Shown piece by piece: positions 17,553 to 25,120 of a DNA stretch of 64,000 nt. The notes under the pieces were generated by a model. That model worked only from the letters and a program-made list of their open reading frames with translations, had not been told where the DNA came from and searched no databases. This DNA comes from Variovorax sp. N23. Its GTDB lineage: Bacteria > Pseudomonadota > Gammaproteobacteria > Burkholderiales > Burkholderiaceae_C. Location: positions 523,211-587,210 of the forward strand of contig NZ_JAOOPY010000001.1 of assembly GCF_025486315.1 (NCBI RefSeq). The letters run 5' to 3'. Position numbers and translations under genes: made by a program. Numbering within the stretch: position 1 is the first letter of the stretch; the number at the start of each line of letters is the position of its first letter.

Positions 17553-17836
17553 CCCCCGAACGCCGAGAACGCCGCCGGCACCTCGAGCACGACGTCCGAC
17601 AGCGGCTCGGCCACGCAGGGCAGGATCCAGCCTTCGACCTTTTCCTCGGCGCTGAGGCCGGGCCAGTCGACGGTGTGGCGCACCTGGCCAGCGCGCAGCC
17701 GGCAGATGCAGGTGCGGCAGGTGCCGTTGCGGCAGGAACTGGGCAACTCGATGCCGGCGGCGTCGGCGGCGCGCAGCAGGGTCTGGCCGGGGGCGGCGTC
17801 GAACTCGAAACCGCGGGGGTCGATGCGCACCCGCAT
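17549..17836 (-). CDS. Plant-type [2Fe-2S] ferredoxin
   Basis: A 95-residue soluble electron carrier. The cluster ligands follow the C-x4-C-x2-C pattern (SCRNGTCRTC), with the fourth cysteine in WILPCVAEP. Flanking beta strands (RVRIDPRGFEFDAAPGQTLL) fit the plant-type fold. It stands without a reductase or oxygenase partner nearby, so its redox partner is unknown. It overlaps the convergent MFS gene by four bases and follows the VF530 gene by only five bases, so it may be co-transcribed with that gene and the small Lys-rich one. Confidence 0.92.
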   Translation of the reverse strand: MRVRIDPRGFEFDAAPGQTLLRAADAAGIELPSSCRNGTCRTCICRLRAGQVRHTVDWPGLSAEEKVEGWILPCVAEPLSDVVLEVPAAFSAFGG

Positions 17837-17841
17837 CCTGC

Positions 17842-18120
17842 TCAGCGCGGTGCCGCGCCCTGCGACTGGCGGCGCTGGTCGCGCAGCATGAAGAGGTAGA
17901 GGCTTTCGACCTTCTCGCGCGCCCAGGGCGTCTTGCGCAGGAACTTGAGGCTGGAGCCCACGCTCGGGTCCTGCCCGAAGCAGCGCAGCGGGATGCGTTC
18001 GTTCAGCCCGGCCCAGCCGTACTCCGCCTCCAGCGCCCGCACGATGGCTTCGAGCGTCAGGCCGTGCAGCGGGTTGCGCGGCTGGGGTGCAGGGGCCGGC
18101 GGGGCGGCGTCTTCGGTCAC
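17842..18120 (-). CDS. VF530-family (DUF2132) DNA-binding protein
   Basis: 92 residues with a GTG start (18118-18120) overlapping the TGA of the upstream small gene. After a Pro/Ala-rich leader of about 18 residues comes the VF530 domain: [60 protein letters not shown]. Structural work on the family member VF530 suggests DNA binding; a cellular role is not established. It probably forms a small operon with the Lys-rich protein before it and the ferredoxin after it. Confidence 0.85.
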   Translation of the reverse strand: MTEDAAPPAPAPQPRNPLHGLTLEAIVRALEAEYGWAGLNERIPLRCFGQDPSVGSSLKFLRKTPWAREKVESLYLFMLRDQRRQSQGAAPR

Positions 18121-18266
18121 TTGTTCTTGAGCTTGCCGCGCGGGATCACGGCGGTGGTCATGGTGCGGATCGGCTCGTCAGGGGACGAAGACGGTGCCTT
18201 CGGTGGCGAGGTGTCCTTCTTGGGCTTCTTCGCCTCTTTGTTGGCGCGTTGCTGACCTTTGGCCAT
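18117..18266 (-). CDS. Small Lys/Pro-rich hypothetical protein
   Basis: A 49-residue very basic protein ([18 protein letters not shown]) with a low-complexity Ser/Pro centre and the C-terminus [13 protein letters not shown]. It has no known domain. A clear GGAGAGACC ribosome-binding site supports the ATG at 18264-18266. It is coupled to the VF530 gene by a GTGA overlap. Short basic proteins of this look occur next to or within DNA-associated gene pairs in related bacteria, but no function can be assigned. Confidence 0.75.
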   Translation of the reverse strand: MAKGQQRANKEAKKPKKDTSPPKAPSSSPDEPIRTMTTAVIPRGKLKNK

Positions 18267-18354
18267 GATGGTCTCTCCGACGATGAATGGTGAATGTGCC
18301 GGGGAGTTTAGCGGGCGGCGACAATACACGGTTCCATCGAAGAACTCAGCATTC

Positions 18355-18873
18355 ATGTCCCACTACGAAGTCCGTCCCGCCACGATGCGCGACGCCAAAG
18401 CCATCGCCGAAATCCACGCCGCCGCCGCCCGCGCGGCCTATGCGGACATCCTGCCCGAGGACCAGCTCCTGGCCCTGGCGCCGGCCACCCGTGAAGCCAA
18501 GTGGCGCGAGGCCATCGAATTCAGCGAGCCACAGGTGCAGGTGGCGGTGATCGACGGCGAAGTCGTCGGCTTCGTCGGCTACGACCGCTCGCGCGACCCC
18601 AAGACGCCCTCGACCACCGGCGAGATCTGGGCCATCTACCTCAAGCCCGAGCACTGGGGCAAGGGCGCCGGCGTGGCCCTCTGGGATGCCGCGCGCGACG
18701 GCCTCGAGGAAGAGGGCTGCACCACCGTCACCATCTGGGTGCCGCTGCGCAACGAGCGCGCCATGCGCTTTCACGAACTGGCCGGCTTCAAGCGCGAGAT
18801 GAAGACCGCCAAGACCACCGCCATCGGCACGGTGAAGATCGAAGAAATCCGCCTCAAGCGCAGCGTGAGCTGA
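18355..18873 (+). CDS. GNAT-family N-acetyltransferase
   Basis: 172 residues starting MSHYEVRPATMRDAKAIAEIH. The acetyl-CoA binding region is IWAIYLKPEHWGKGAGVALW, where the usual Q/RxxGxG/A loop reads HWGKGAG, followed by IWVPLRNERAMRFHELAGF. The substrate is unknown. The start lies 88 bases from the divergent small Lys-rich gene. A short hairpin plus T-run overlaps the stop codon. Confidence 0.9.
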   Translation: MSHYEVRPATMRDAKAIAEIHAAAARAAYADILPEDQLLALAPATREAKWREAIEFSEPQVQVAVIDGEVVGFVGYDRSRDPKTPSTTGEIWAIYLKPEHWGKGAGVALWDAARDGLEEEGCTTVTIWVPLRNERAMRFHELAGFKREMKTAKTTAIGTVKIEEIRLKRSVS

Positions 18874-18881
18874 TTTTTTTT
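18861..18881 (+). terminator. Weak intrinsic terminator after the GNAT gene
   Basis: A four-base stem CAGC/GCTG with a GTGA tetraloop is followed by eight T residues (18874-18881). The stem is short, so efficiency is doubtful. Confidence 0.4.
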
Positions 18882-18993
18882 GCCGGCGCCGCCTGTGCCG
18901 CTCGTGGCGCCGTAGGACGGTTGCGGGATTTCCCTGACCCGGGGCTGACCAGCGGCTAAGCTGCGCGGCTTCATCACTCCGACGTCCTGCACC

Positions 18994-19896
18994 ATGGCCG
19001 CCAGTCTCTTTCTCCTGCTCGACGACATCGCGACCGTCCTCGACGATGTGTCGCTCCTCACCAAGGTCGCGGCCAAGAAGACCGCGGGGGTGCTGGGCGA
19101 CGACCTGGCGCTCAACGCGCAGCAGGTCGCCGGCGTCAAGGCCGACCGCGAGCTGCCGGTGGTCTGGGCGGTGTGCAAGGGCTCCTTCCTCAACAAGCTG
19201 ATCCTGGTGCCGGCCGCCTTGCTCATCGGCAGCGTCCTGCCGTGGGCGATCACGCCCTTGCTGATGATCGGCGGCGCCTTCCTGTGCTTCGAGGGCGTCG
19301 AGAAGCTGGCCCACAAGTTCCTGCACAAGGCCGAGCACGACGCCGAGGTGGCGCAGCACGTGCGGGCCGTGGCCGATCCGGCCGTCGACGTGGTCGCCGC
19401 CGAGAAGGCCAAGATCAAGGGCGCGGTGCGCACCGACTTCATCCTGTCGGCCGAGATCATCGTCATCACGCTCGGCACGGTGGGCGGCCAGCCCTTCGGC
19501 ACCCAGGTCGCGGTGCTCTCGGGCATCGCGGTCATCATGACCATCGGTGTCTACGGGCTGGTGGCAGGCATCGTGAAGCTGGACGACGCCGGCCTCTGGC
19601 TGACCCGCCGCGCCAGCGCCGCGCAGCAGGCCTTCGGCCGCGGCATCCTGGCGGCGGCGCCCTGGCTGATGAAGGCGCTGTCGGTGGCCGGCACCGCCGC
19701 CATGTTCCTGGTCGGCGGCGGCATCCTGGTGCACGGCGTGCCGGCCTTCGGCCACGCGGTGGAGGCCTGGACCGCGGGCGCGGGGGCGTTGGGCACCGTG
19801 GGGTCGATGCTCGTCAACGCGGGCATCGGCATCGTGGCCGGCGCCCTCGTGCTCGGTGCCGTGGAGCTGGCGAAGAAGTTGCTCGGCAAGCGCTGA
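18994..19896 (+). CDS. DUF808 family inner-membrane protein (YedI-like)
   Basis: 300 residues starting MAASLFLLLDDIATVLDDV, the DUF808 signature. ITPLLMIGGAFLCFEGVEKLAHK and IKGAVRTDFILSAEIIVI are also characteristic. About six hydrophobic segments are visible, so it is an integral inner-membrane protein. The family has no established function. It is followed after seven bases by the convergent end of a small membrane-protein gene. Confidence 0.92.
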   Translation: MAASLFLLLDDIATVLDDVSLLTKVAAKKTAGVLGDDLALNAQQVAGVKADRELPVVWAVCKGSFLNKLILVPAALLIGSVLPWAITPLLMIGGAFLCFEGVEKLAHKFLHKAEHDAEVAQHVRAVADPAVDVVAAEKAKIKGAVRTDFILSAEIIVITLGTVGGQPFGTQVAVLSGIAVIMTIGVYGLVAGIVKLDDAGLWLTRRASAAQQAFGRGILAAAPWLMKALSVAGTAAMFLVGGGILVHGVPAFGHAVEAWTAGAGALGTVGSMLVNAGIGIVAGALVLGAVELAKKLLGKR

Positions 19897-19903
19897 AAAA
19901 ACG

Positions 19904-20122
19904 CTAGGGGCGCTTGCCCTTGGCCCGCTGCACCAGGTCGACCACGATCAGCGCCATGCCCAGCACCAGCGCGAACCAGCCGACGGTGGCGGCGCCCGCG
20001 ATCATGTCGTGCCAGTGGGGCGACTGAAGGAAGTACGGCGCGACCAGCACGGCGATGCCGATCAGCAGACAGAGGACGCCGCGTTCGGCCATGCGCGGTG
20101 CGCGTGAAGGTTTGGATGCCAT
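19904..20122 (-). CDS. Small two-helix membrane protein, hypothetical
   Basis: 72 residues from MASKPSRAPRMAERG. Two hydrophobic segments (GVLCLLIGIAVLVAPYFL and GWFALVLGMALIVVDLV) separated by a short loop suggest a small inner-membrane protein ending in a basic tail (QRAKGKRP). I do not recognise a family. TACACT lies six bases before the ATG with no ribosome-binding site; the frame stays open to 20170, so longer forms are possible. The chosen start is 40 bases from the divergent exported-protein gene. Confidence 0.65.
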   Translation of the reverse strand: MASKPSRAPRMAERGVLCLLIGIAVLVAPYFLQSPHWHDMIAGAATVGWFALVLGMALIVVDLVQRAKGKRP

Positions 20123-20162
20123 CGGGCGAGTGTAGGGGCGGCTCATAGGAGAATCGGAACCC

Positions 20163-20564
20163 ATGACCACAGCCTTGCCGTCCCCGCGCGCTCTCCGGCG
20201 CCTTCTTGCGCTGGCCGCCTTCGCGGCCGGCGGTGCCGCAGCGCAGGATGCGGCCCAGTTTCCCGCGGCCGCCGTGCGGTTCCTCGACGGCGAACTGCCC
20301 CGGATGGAAAACGCCGTGAAGGAGCGCGACCGCGACTACTTCGAGGAGGCGATGGGCCGCACGGTGGCGTTTTCGGACGACTGGGGCTTCAAGAGCCACG
20401 CCAACCCGGCACTGGCGCCGTACCGCGGCTGCACCGAGGCCGTGTCCGATTTTGTCATCGTCGGCCTGTGCCGCCTGATGCCCAACGGCAGCGAGTGCGA
20501 CGCGATGCTCGCCACCCGCTTCGACACCAACCTGCGCCAGTGCCGGCAAGCCGCCGGGCGCTGA
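20163..20564 (+). CDS. Exported hypothetical protein with four cysteines
   Basis: 133 residues. A signal peptide (ALRRLLALAAFAAGGAAAQ) precedes a mature domain of about 105 residues. Four cysteines (RGCTEA, GLCRL, SECDAM, RQCRQA) could form two disulfides in the periplasm. The helical region RFLDGELPRMENAVKERDRDYFEEAMGR is acidic and amphipathic. A TAGGAGAA site supports the start. I do not recognise the family. It is convergent with the M14-like peptidase gene ten bases downstream. Confidence 0.75.
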   Translation: MTTALPSPRALRRLLALAAFAAGGAAAQDAAQFPAAAVRFLDGELPRMENAVKERDRDYFEEAMGRTVAFSDDWGFKSHANPALAPYRGCTEAVSDFVIVGLCRLMPNGSECDAMLATRFDTNLRQCRQAAGR

Positions 20565-20574
20565 GCGCTGGGGC

Positions 20575-21690
20575 TCAGGCGCCGGCCTTCTCGGCGTTCC
20601 CGGCCTTCTGCAGGCCCTGCAGGGTCTGCAGCATCACCACCCGGGCCTGGCCGAGCACCATGCCCTTCCATTCGTCGTTGTCGCAGTAGAAGGCGTCGCG
20701 CAGGTCGCGGCGGATGGCGTGCTGCTGCACGTCGGGCGCGTCCGGGTGGCGGCGCAGCCAGGTGTCGGCGCGCAGCCGGTCGAGCACCTCCTGGTCGGGC
20801 AGGGTGCCGAATTCCAGGCCCATCAGCGTGGCGTGGGCCTGCGGGCACTCGTCGTAGACGATGGTCACGACCGGCCCCGTCACGTCGGCCGAGGCGGACG
20901 TGCCCTCGAAGGGCGCGAACACGTCGGCGCCCCACCAGGCCAGCGCGCGTGGCAGGCCGTCGGGCCGGCCGGGGTAGATCTTCTCGCCGTGCCCGTAGGG
21001 GCCGAGGCCGGTGTGCACGTCGATCCAGGCGATGTGCCTGGCCGCCGCGCCGTGCCTGCGCAGGATGGCGCGCATGGTGCGGTTGCTCCACGAAGGCGCC
21101 TGGCCGCCGTAGAACACGCCGTCGGGTGCGGTGTACTGGCCGGTGGTCACGGCCGCGCGGTAGCCGCGCACGCCGTGCTTCCCGATGTAGGCAGCCATGG
21201 CGGCCCGGTCCGCCTCGGTGGGCGGCCACTGCGCGGGCAGCACGAAGGGCTCGACCTCGGCGTAGGCCGCGTTCACCGGCAGCGGTGCGTCGAAATCGAT
21301 GTGGTTGCGGTTCAGGTCGATGTTGTCTTCGTTGGTGCGGTGCAGGTGCGAGAAGCCGTGTGGGTTGACCGCGTGCACCAGCAGCAGCGCGACGCCGGCC
21401 CGTTCGAGGCGAGCCATCAGGTCGGCGTCGTTCAGCAGGGCGACCTGGCAGCCCGAGCCGCAGAAGCCTTCGGGCCCGTGCGTGCCCGAGCTGACGATCA
21501 GCAGCTTGTCGGCGCCGGGCGCGCCGAGGAGGGCGGTGTCGGTGGCCAGCGCCTCGCCCAGGGCGCCGGTGTGGCCGTCGAGCGGGAAGGTGTCGATCGT
21601 GGCCTGGCGCTCGCGGGCGGCGTCGAGGAACTTGCGGCGGGCTTCGGCATAGCTGCCGGAGAAGTGGCGGGCGGCGTGGGTGCTGTACAT
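20575..21690 (-). CDS. DUF2817 (M14-like) zinc peptidase
   Basis: 371 residues, starting MYSTHAARHFSGSYAEARRKF. Zinc-site features of the M14-like fold are visible: SSGTHGPEGFCGS (His and Glu), NIDLNRNHIDF and DVHTGLGPYGHGEKIY. The family hydrolyses peptide or amide bonds but the substrate is unknown. There is no signal peptide, so it is cytoplasmic. AATACT lies six bases before the ATG and no ribosome-binding site is seen, so it may be translated from a leaderless message. Confidence 0.9.
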   Translation of the reverse strand: MYSTHAARHFSGSYAEARRKFLDAARERQATIDTFPLDGHTGALGEALATDTALLGAPGADKLLIVSSGTHGPEGFCGSGCQVALLNDADLMARLERAGVALLLVHAVNPHGFSHLHRTNEDNIDLNRNHIDFDAPLPVNAAYAEVEPFVLPAQWPPTEADRAAMAAYIGKHGVRGYRAAVTTGQYTAPDGVFYGGQAPSWSNRTMRAILRRHGAAARHIAWIDVHTGLGPYGHGEKIYPGRPDGLPRALAWWGADVFAPFEGTSASADVTGPVVTIVYDECPQAHATLMGLEFGTLPDQEVLDRLRADTWLRRHPDAPDVQQHAIRRDLRDAFYCDNDEWKGMVLGQARVVMLQTLQGLQKAGNAEKAGA

Positions 21691-21735
21691 GCCGCGAGTA
21701 TTGCGCGCCGGCGGCGTTTGCGCTTCATCGCGCCT

Positions 21736-22101
21736 TCAGCCGCGGCGGCGCAGATGGTCGGCCACGGCCTGCACGTCGGATCTGCCGCGCACGGCGGCCA
21801 GTCGCAGCGGGCCGTCGCCCGTCGCGGCGGCCACGGCGGTGGCCTTCTTCGGGCACAGGCCCAGGCAGGACGATTCGACGATGCGAAAGCGCGGCCGTTC
21901 GGCCCCCAGCGCCTTCCTGAATTCGCCCGGCAGCTTCTTCGCCTTGCGCCTGGGCGGGCCGCTGCCGCGCTCGGCACAGCGGCCGCAGACCAGCAGCAGG
22001 GCGTCGAACCTGGGCGCCACGAAAGGCGAGGTCGGCCCGGCCGGGATCGACGCGGAAGGGGCGGGCGGCGTGTCCGTCGGCAGGATGGGCGTGCGGTTCA
22101 T
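21736..22101 (-). CDS. Thioredoxin-like (2Fe-2S) ferredoxin-type protein
   Basis: 121 residues from MNRTPILPTDTPPAPS, with GAGGAA eight bases upstream. The C-terminal half has LLVCGRCAERG and, about 47 residues on, SSCLGLCPKKA. This C-x2-C ... C-x3-C arrangement is that of thioredoxin-fold [2Fe-2S] proteins such as the NuoE C-terminal domain and stand-alone ferredoxins of cobalamin clusters. The first 30 residues are a Pro/Ser-rich leader of low conservation value. Electron transfer partners are not encoded nearby. Confidence 0.75.
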   Translation of the reverse strand: MNRTPILPTDTPPAPSASIPAGPTSPFVAPRFDALLLVCGRCAERGSGPPRRKAKKLPGEFRKALGAERPRFRIVESSCLGLCPKKATAVAAATGDGPLRLAAVRGRSDVQAVADHLRRRG

Positions 22102-22191
22102 GCGGTTCCTCGGGGTGATCGAACAGGGTAGCCGCCCGCCGTGCGCTATCGTGTCGGTCTGCCACCCGTCACCCCACTCATCCTCTCCGCC

Positions 22192-22857
22192 ATGTCCCTG
22201 CTGCCCACCTTCGAGATCGAAACCGCGCCCAACCCTACCGCCACCGTCATCGTGATGCACGGCCTGGGCGCCGACGGCAACGATTTCGTGCCGATCGCCA
22301 AGGAACTCGAACTCGGCGACGTCGGCCCGGTGCGCTTCGTGTTCCCCAGCGCGCCGTCGATGCCGGTGAGCATCAACGGCGGCTATCCGATGCCCGCCTG
22401 GTACGACATCTTCGCGCCCGACCTGGTGCGGCGCGAAGACGATGCCGGCCTGCGCCGCTCGCGCGACGCCATTGAGGCGCTGATCGCCCACGAGAAGTCG
22501 CGCGGCATCTCGGCCGGGCGCATCGTGCTGGCCGGCTTCTCGCAGGGCTGCGCCATGGCCCTCATGACCGGGCTGCGCCATCCCGAGCGACTGGCCGGCA
22601 TCGTCGGCCTGTCGGGCTACCTGCCGCTGGCCGCCACGACCGAGGCCGAGCGCCATCCGGCGAACCAGTCGACGCCGGTGTTCCTGGCGCACGGCACGCA
22701 AGATGGCGTGGTGGTGCTGCCGCGCGCCCTCGACACCCGCGCGGCGCTGGAGCGGCTCGGCTACACCGTGGAATGGCACGACTACCCGATGGCGCATTCG
22801 GTCTGCCTGGAGGAAATCGCCGACCTCGGCGCCTTCCTGCGGCGTGTGCTGGGCTGA
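22192..22857 (+). CDS. Alpha/beta-hydrolase carboxylesterase
   Basis: 221 residues from MSLLPTFEIETAPNPTATVIVMHGLGADG. The nucleophile elbow is AGFSQGCAMA (Ser near residue 116), the acid is in HGTQDGVV and the histidine in YPMAHSVCLEE. It belongs to the phospholipase/carboxylesterase group (YpfH/EstB-like) that cleaves short-chain esters. There is no signal peptide. The gene stands alone between a divergent ferredoxin-like gene and gshA. Confidence 0.92.
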   Translation: MSLLPTFEIETAPNPTATVIVMHGLGADGNDFVPIAKELELGDVGPVRFVFPSAPSMPVSINGGYPMPAWYDIFAPDLVRREDDAGLRRSRDAIEALIAHEKSRGISAGRIVLAGFSQGCAMALMTGLRHPERLAGIVGLSGYLPLAATTEAERHPANQSTPVFLAHGTQDGVVVLPRALDTRAALERLGYTVEWHDYPMAHSVCLEEIADLGAFLRRVLG

Positions 22858-22877
22858 GCCCGGGCCGGACTCCGGGC
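22858..22877 (+). terminator. Possible terminator hairpin after the esterase gene
   Basis: GCCCGG (22858-22863) pairs with CCGGGC (22872-22877) across an eight-base loop and is followed by AGTTT. The T-run is poor, so this is tentative. Confidence 0.3.
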
Positions 22878-22953
22878 AGTTTCCCCGTGCCAGCAGCCGT
22901 CTGCCGAAAGTGCTACCTTCCAGCCCCACCAAAGACGGACAAGCGATAAGAAC

Positions 22954-24510
22954 ATGAGCACATTGCAGGAGCGGCTCGCCGCGCTCTCGCCCGCACGCTT
23001 GAGGGGCGTGCGGCGGGGCATCGAGAAGGAAAGCCTGCGCGCGCGGCCCGACGGGCAGCTCGCGCTGACGCCGCACCCGGCGGCGCTGGGCTCGGCGCTC
23101 ACGCACCCCCACATCACCACCGACTTCAGCGAATCGCAGCTGGAGCTGATCACCGGCGTGCACGGCGACGTCGAGGCGGCGCTCGCCGAACTCACGCAGG
23201 TGCACCAGTTCACCTACCGGGTGCTCAACGAGCTGGGCGATGAGCGCATGTGGGTGTCGAGCATGCCCTGCGGCCTGCCGACCGACGAGACCATTCCCAT
23301 CGCCCGCTACGGCAGCTCGAACGTGGGCCGCGCCAAGAGCGTCTACCGCATGGGGCTGAGCCACCGCTACGGCCGGCGCATGCAGACCATTTCCGGCATC
23401 CACTACAACTGGTCGCTCCCCGAGGTGTCGAGCGAGCAGTACTTCGCGCTGATCCGCAACTTCCGCCGGCACGCCTTCCTGCTGCTGTACCTGTTCGGCG
23501 CGTCGCCGGCGCTGTGCTCGAGCTTCGTGGCCGGTCGGCCGCACGAGCTGCGTCCGATCGGCGAGGGCAGCATGCACATGCCCTTCGGCACCTCGCTGCG
23601 CATGGGGCGCCTGGGCTACCAGAGCGAGGCGCAGTCGTCGCTGCAGGTGAGCTACAACAGCCTCGAAGGCTACGGTGCGTCGCTGCAGGACGCGCTGACG
23701 CGGCCCTGGCCGGCCTACGAGAGCATCGGCATCCAGAACCCCGGCGGCGACTACAACCAGCTGGGCACCACGCTGCTGCAGATCGAGAACGAGTTCTACG
23801 GCACCATCCGCCCCAAGCGCGTGATCTATCCCGGCGAGCGCCCGCTGCATGCGCTGCGCGAGCGCGGCGTCGAATACGTCGAAGTGCGCCTGATGGACCT
23901 CGACCCCTTCGTGCCGGTCGGCATCACGGCGCAGACCATCCGCTTCCTCGACGTGTTCCTGCTGCACTGCCTGCTCAGCGACAGCCCCGACGACACGCCG
24001 CAGGAGATCGCCGAGCTGGCGCACAACCAGCACCTGACGGCGGCCCGCGGACGCGAGCCCGGCCTGCAGCTGCTGCGCGGCGGCCAGGAGATCGCGCTGA
24101 CCGAGTGGGGTGCCGACCTGGTGGCGCAATGCCGGCCGATCGCCCAGGCGCTGGATGCTGCCCATGGCGGCAGCACCTACATGCAGTCGCTCGACGCGGC
24201 GGTGACCGGCCTGCGCGACGCGCACAGCCTGCCGTCGGCGCGCGTGCTCGCCGCGATGGCGGCCGACCATGGCCATTCCTTCACCGACTTCGCGCGCGCG
24301 CGCTCCGAGGCGGCGCGGCAGGCGCTGCTGACACAGCCCTTCGCGCCCGAGGACCAGGCCCGCTTCGTCCAGGCCAGCGCCGAATCGATCGAGGCGCAGA
24401 AGGCCATCGAAGCGGCCGACACCATGCCCTTCGAGATCTACCGACAGCAGTACGTGTCGCCGGCCCGCCTGGGCTTGGGCGCGCGGGCACGCAACGCGGT
24501 CGCGGTGTGA
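22954..24510 (+). CDS. gshA: Glutamate-cysteine ligase GshA
   Basis: 518 residues, the size of the gamma-proteobacterial-type GshA. Signatures include RGIEKESLRA, TDFSESQLELITGVH, SSMPCGLP, YGRRMQTISGIHYNWSLPE and PGGDYNQLGTTLLQIENEFY. It makes gamma-glutamylcysteine from glutamate and cysteine, the first step of glutathione synthesis, and a possible sulfur donor for EgtB. Two back-to-back palindromes follow the gene (24529-24560). No gshB is visible in the window. Confidence 0.96.
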   Translation: MSTLQERLAALSPARLRGVRRGIEKESLRARPDGQLALTPHPAALGSALTHPHITTDFSESQLELITGVHGDVEAALAELTQVHQFTYRVLNELGDERMWVSSMPCGLPTDETIPIARYGSSNVGRAKSVYRMGLSHRYGRRMQTISGIHYNWSLPEVSSEQYFALIRNFRRHAFLLLYLFGASPALCSSFVAGRPHELRPIGEGSMHMPFGTSLRMGRLGYQSEAQSSLQVSYNSLEGYGASLQDALTRPWPAYESIGIQNPGGDYNQLGTTLLQIENEFYGTIRPKRVIYPGERPLHALRERGVEYVEVRLMDLDPFVPVGITAQTIRFLDVFLLHCLLSDSPDDTPQEIAELAHNQHLTAARGREPGLQLLRGGQEIALTEWGADLVAQCRPIAQALDAAHGGSTYMQSLDAAVTGLRDAHSLPSARVLAAMAADHGHSFTDFARARSEAARQALLTQPFAPEDQARFVQASAESIEAQKAIEAADTMPFEIYRQQYVSPARLGLGARARNAVAV

Positions 24511-24528
24511 GGGGGCCGGGGGCGCACC

Positions 24529-24560
24529 CCGGCGCATGCGCCGGTAGGCGCGCACCTACC
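24529..24560. terminator. Two overlapping palindromes downstream of gshA
   Basis: CCGGCGCATGCGCCGG (24529-24544) is a perfect 16-base palindrome. It overlaps GGTAGG/CCTACC (24543-24560, six-base stem, six-base loop). There is no T-run. They could be mutually exclusive hairpins acting as a factor-dependent terminator or mRNA-end stabiliser. Confidence 0.35.
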
Positions 24561-24645
24561 CGGATTGGCCGGCATGACCCACTGCCGGGCTGCGCGCGGC
24601 GCGGATGATGGTCTTCAACCAAGGCACCTCCGTACATCGCTCGCC

Positions 24646-25032
24646 GTGATTCGTTCTTCCAAGCCCTACAAGACCTACCTGGTCGAAGACAACCCCGTGA
24701 TCCGAGAGAACCTCGTCGGTTTCCTCGAGGATGTGGCCGACACCACGGTCGTGGCTCATGCGAGCAGCGAGCAGGAAGCGGTGCAGTGGCTGGACGGCCA
24801 CCGCGACGAGTGGGACATGGCCATCGTCGACCTGTTCCTGCAGGAGGGCAACGGCTTCGGTGTGGTCGATGCCTGCCGCAACCGCGCATCCCACCAGAAG
24901 GTCGTCGTGCTGAGCAACTACGCCACGGCCGACATGCGCGAGCGCTCCAGGGTGCTGGGCGCCGATGCCTTCTTCGACAAGTCCGCCGAGATCGACCAGC
25001 TGCTCGAGTACTTCGAGCACGCCCACCGCTAG
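24646..25032 (+). CDS. Single-domain response regulator
   Basis: About 128 residues forming one receiver domain. The acidic pair is in YLVEDNPVIRENL, the phospho-acceptor Asp in AIVDLFLQEGNG, the Ser switch in VVLSNYA and the Lys in FFDKSAEI. There is no output domain, as in CheY- or Spo0F-like phosphate relays. The start is uncertain: I chose the GTG at 24646, just before the first beta strand, but an in-frame ATG at 24574 would add 24 residues. No histidine kinase gene is adjacent. Confidence 0.85.
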   Translation: MIRSSKPYKTYLVEDNPVIRENLVGFLEDVADTTVVAHASSEQEAVQWLDGHRDEWDMAIVDLFLQEGNGFGVVDACRNRASHQKVVVLSNYATADMRERSRVLGADAFFDKSAEIDQLLEYFEHAHR

Positions 25033-25076
25033 GGTCTGGCCCGCGTTGTCGCATGCGTGGCCGGCGTTGCCGGGCC

Positions 25077-25095
25077 GCTGCGGTACAACCGCAGC
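25077..25095 (+). other. Perfect 8-bp hairpin between response regulator and SDR genes
   Basis: GCTGCGGT and ACCGCAGC are exact complements around the loop ACA. No T-run follows. It may end the regulator transcript or sit in the SDR leader. Confidence 0.4.
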
Positions 25096-25120
25096 CCTTG
25101 CAACCACGAATTTCAACGAG

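Noticed and set aside
21736..24555. A 2.8-kb open frame on the minus strand, antisense to gshA and the esterase gene
   Set aside because: Only the last 121 codons look like a protein (the thioredoxin-like ferredoxin). The rest is His/Arg/Val-rich, as is typical of the complement of high-GC genes.
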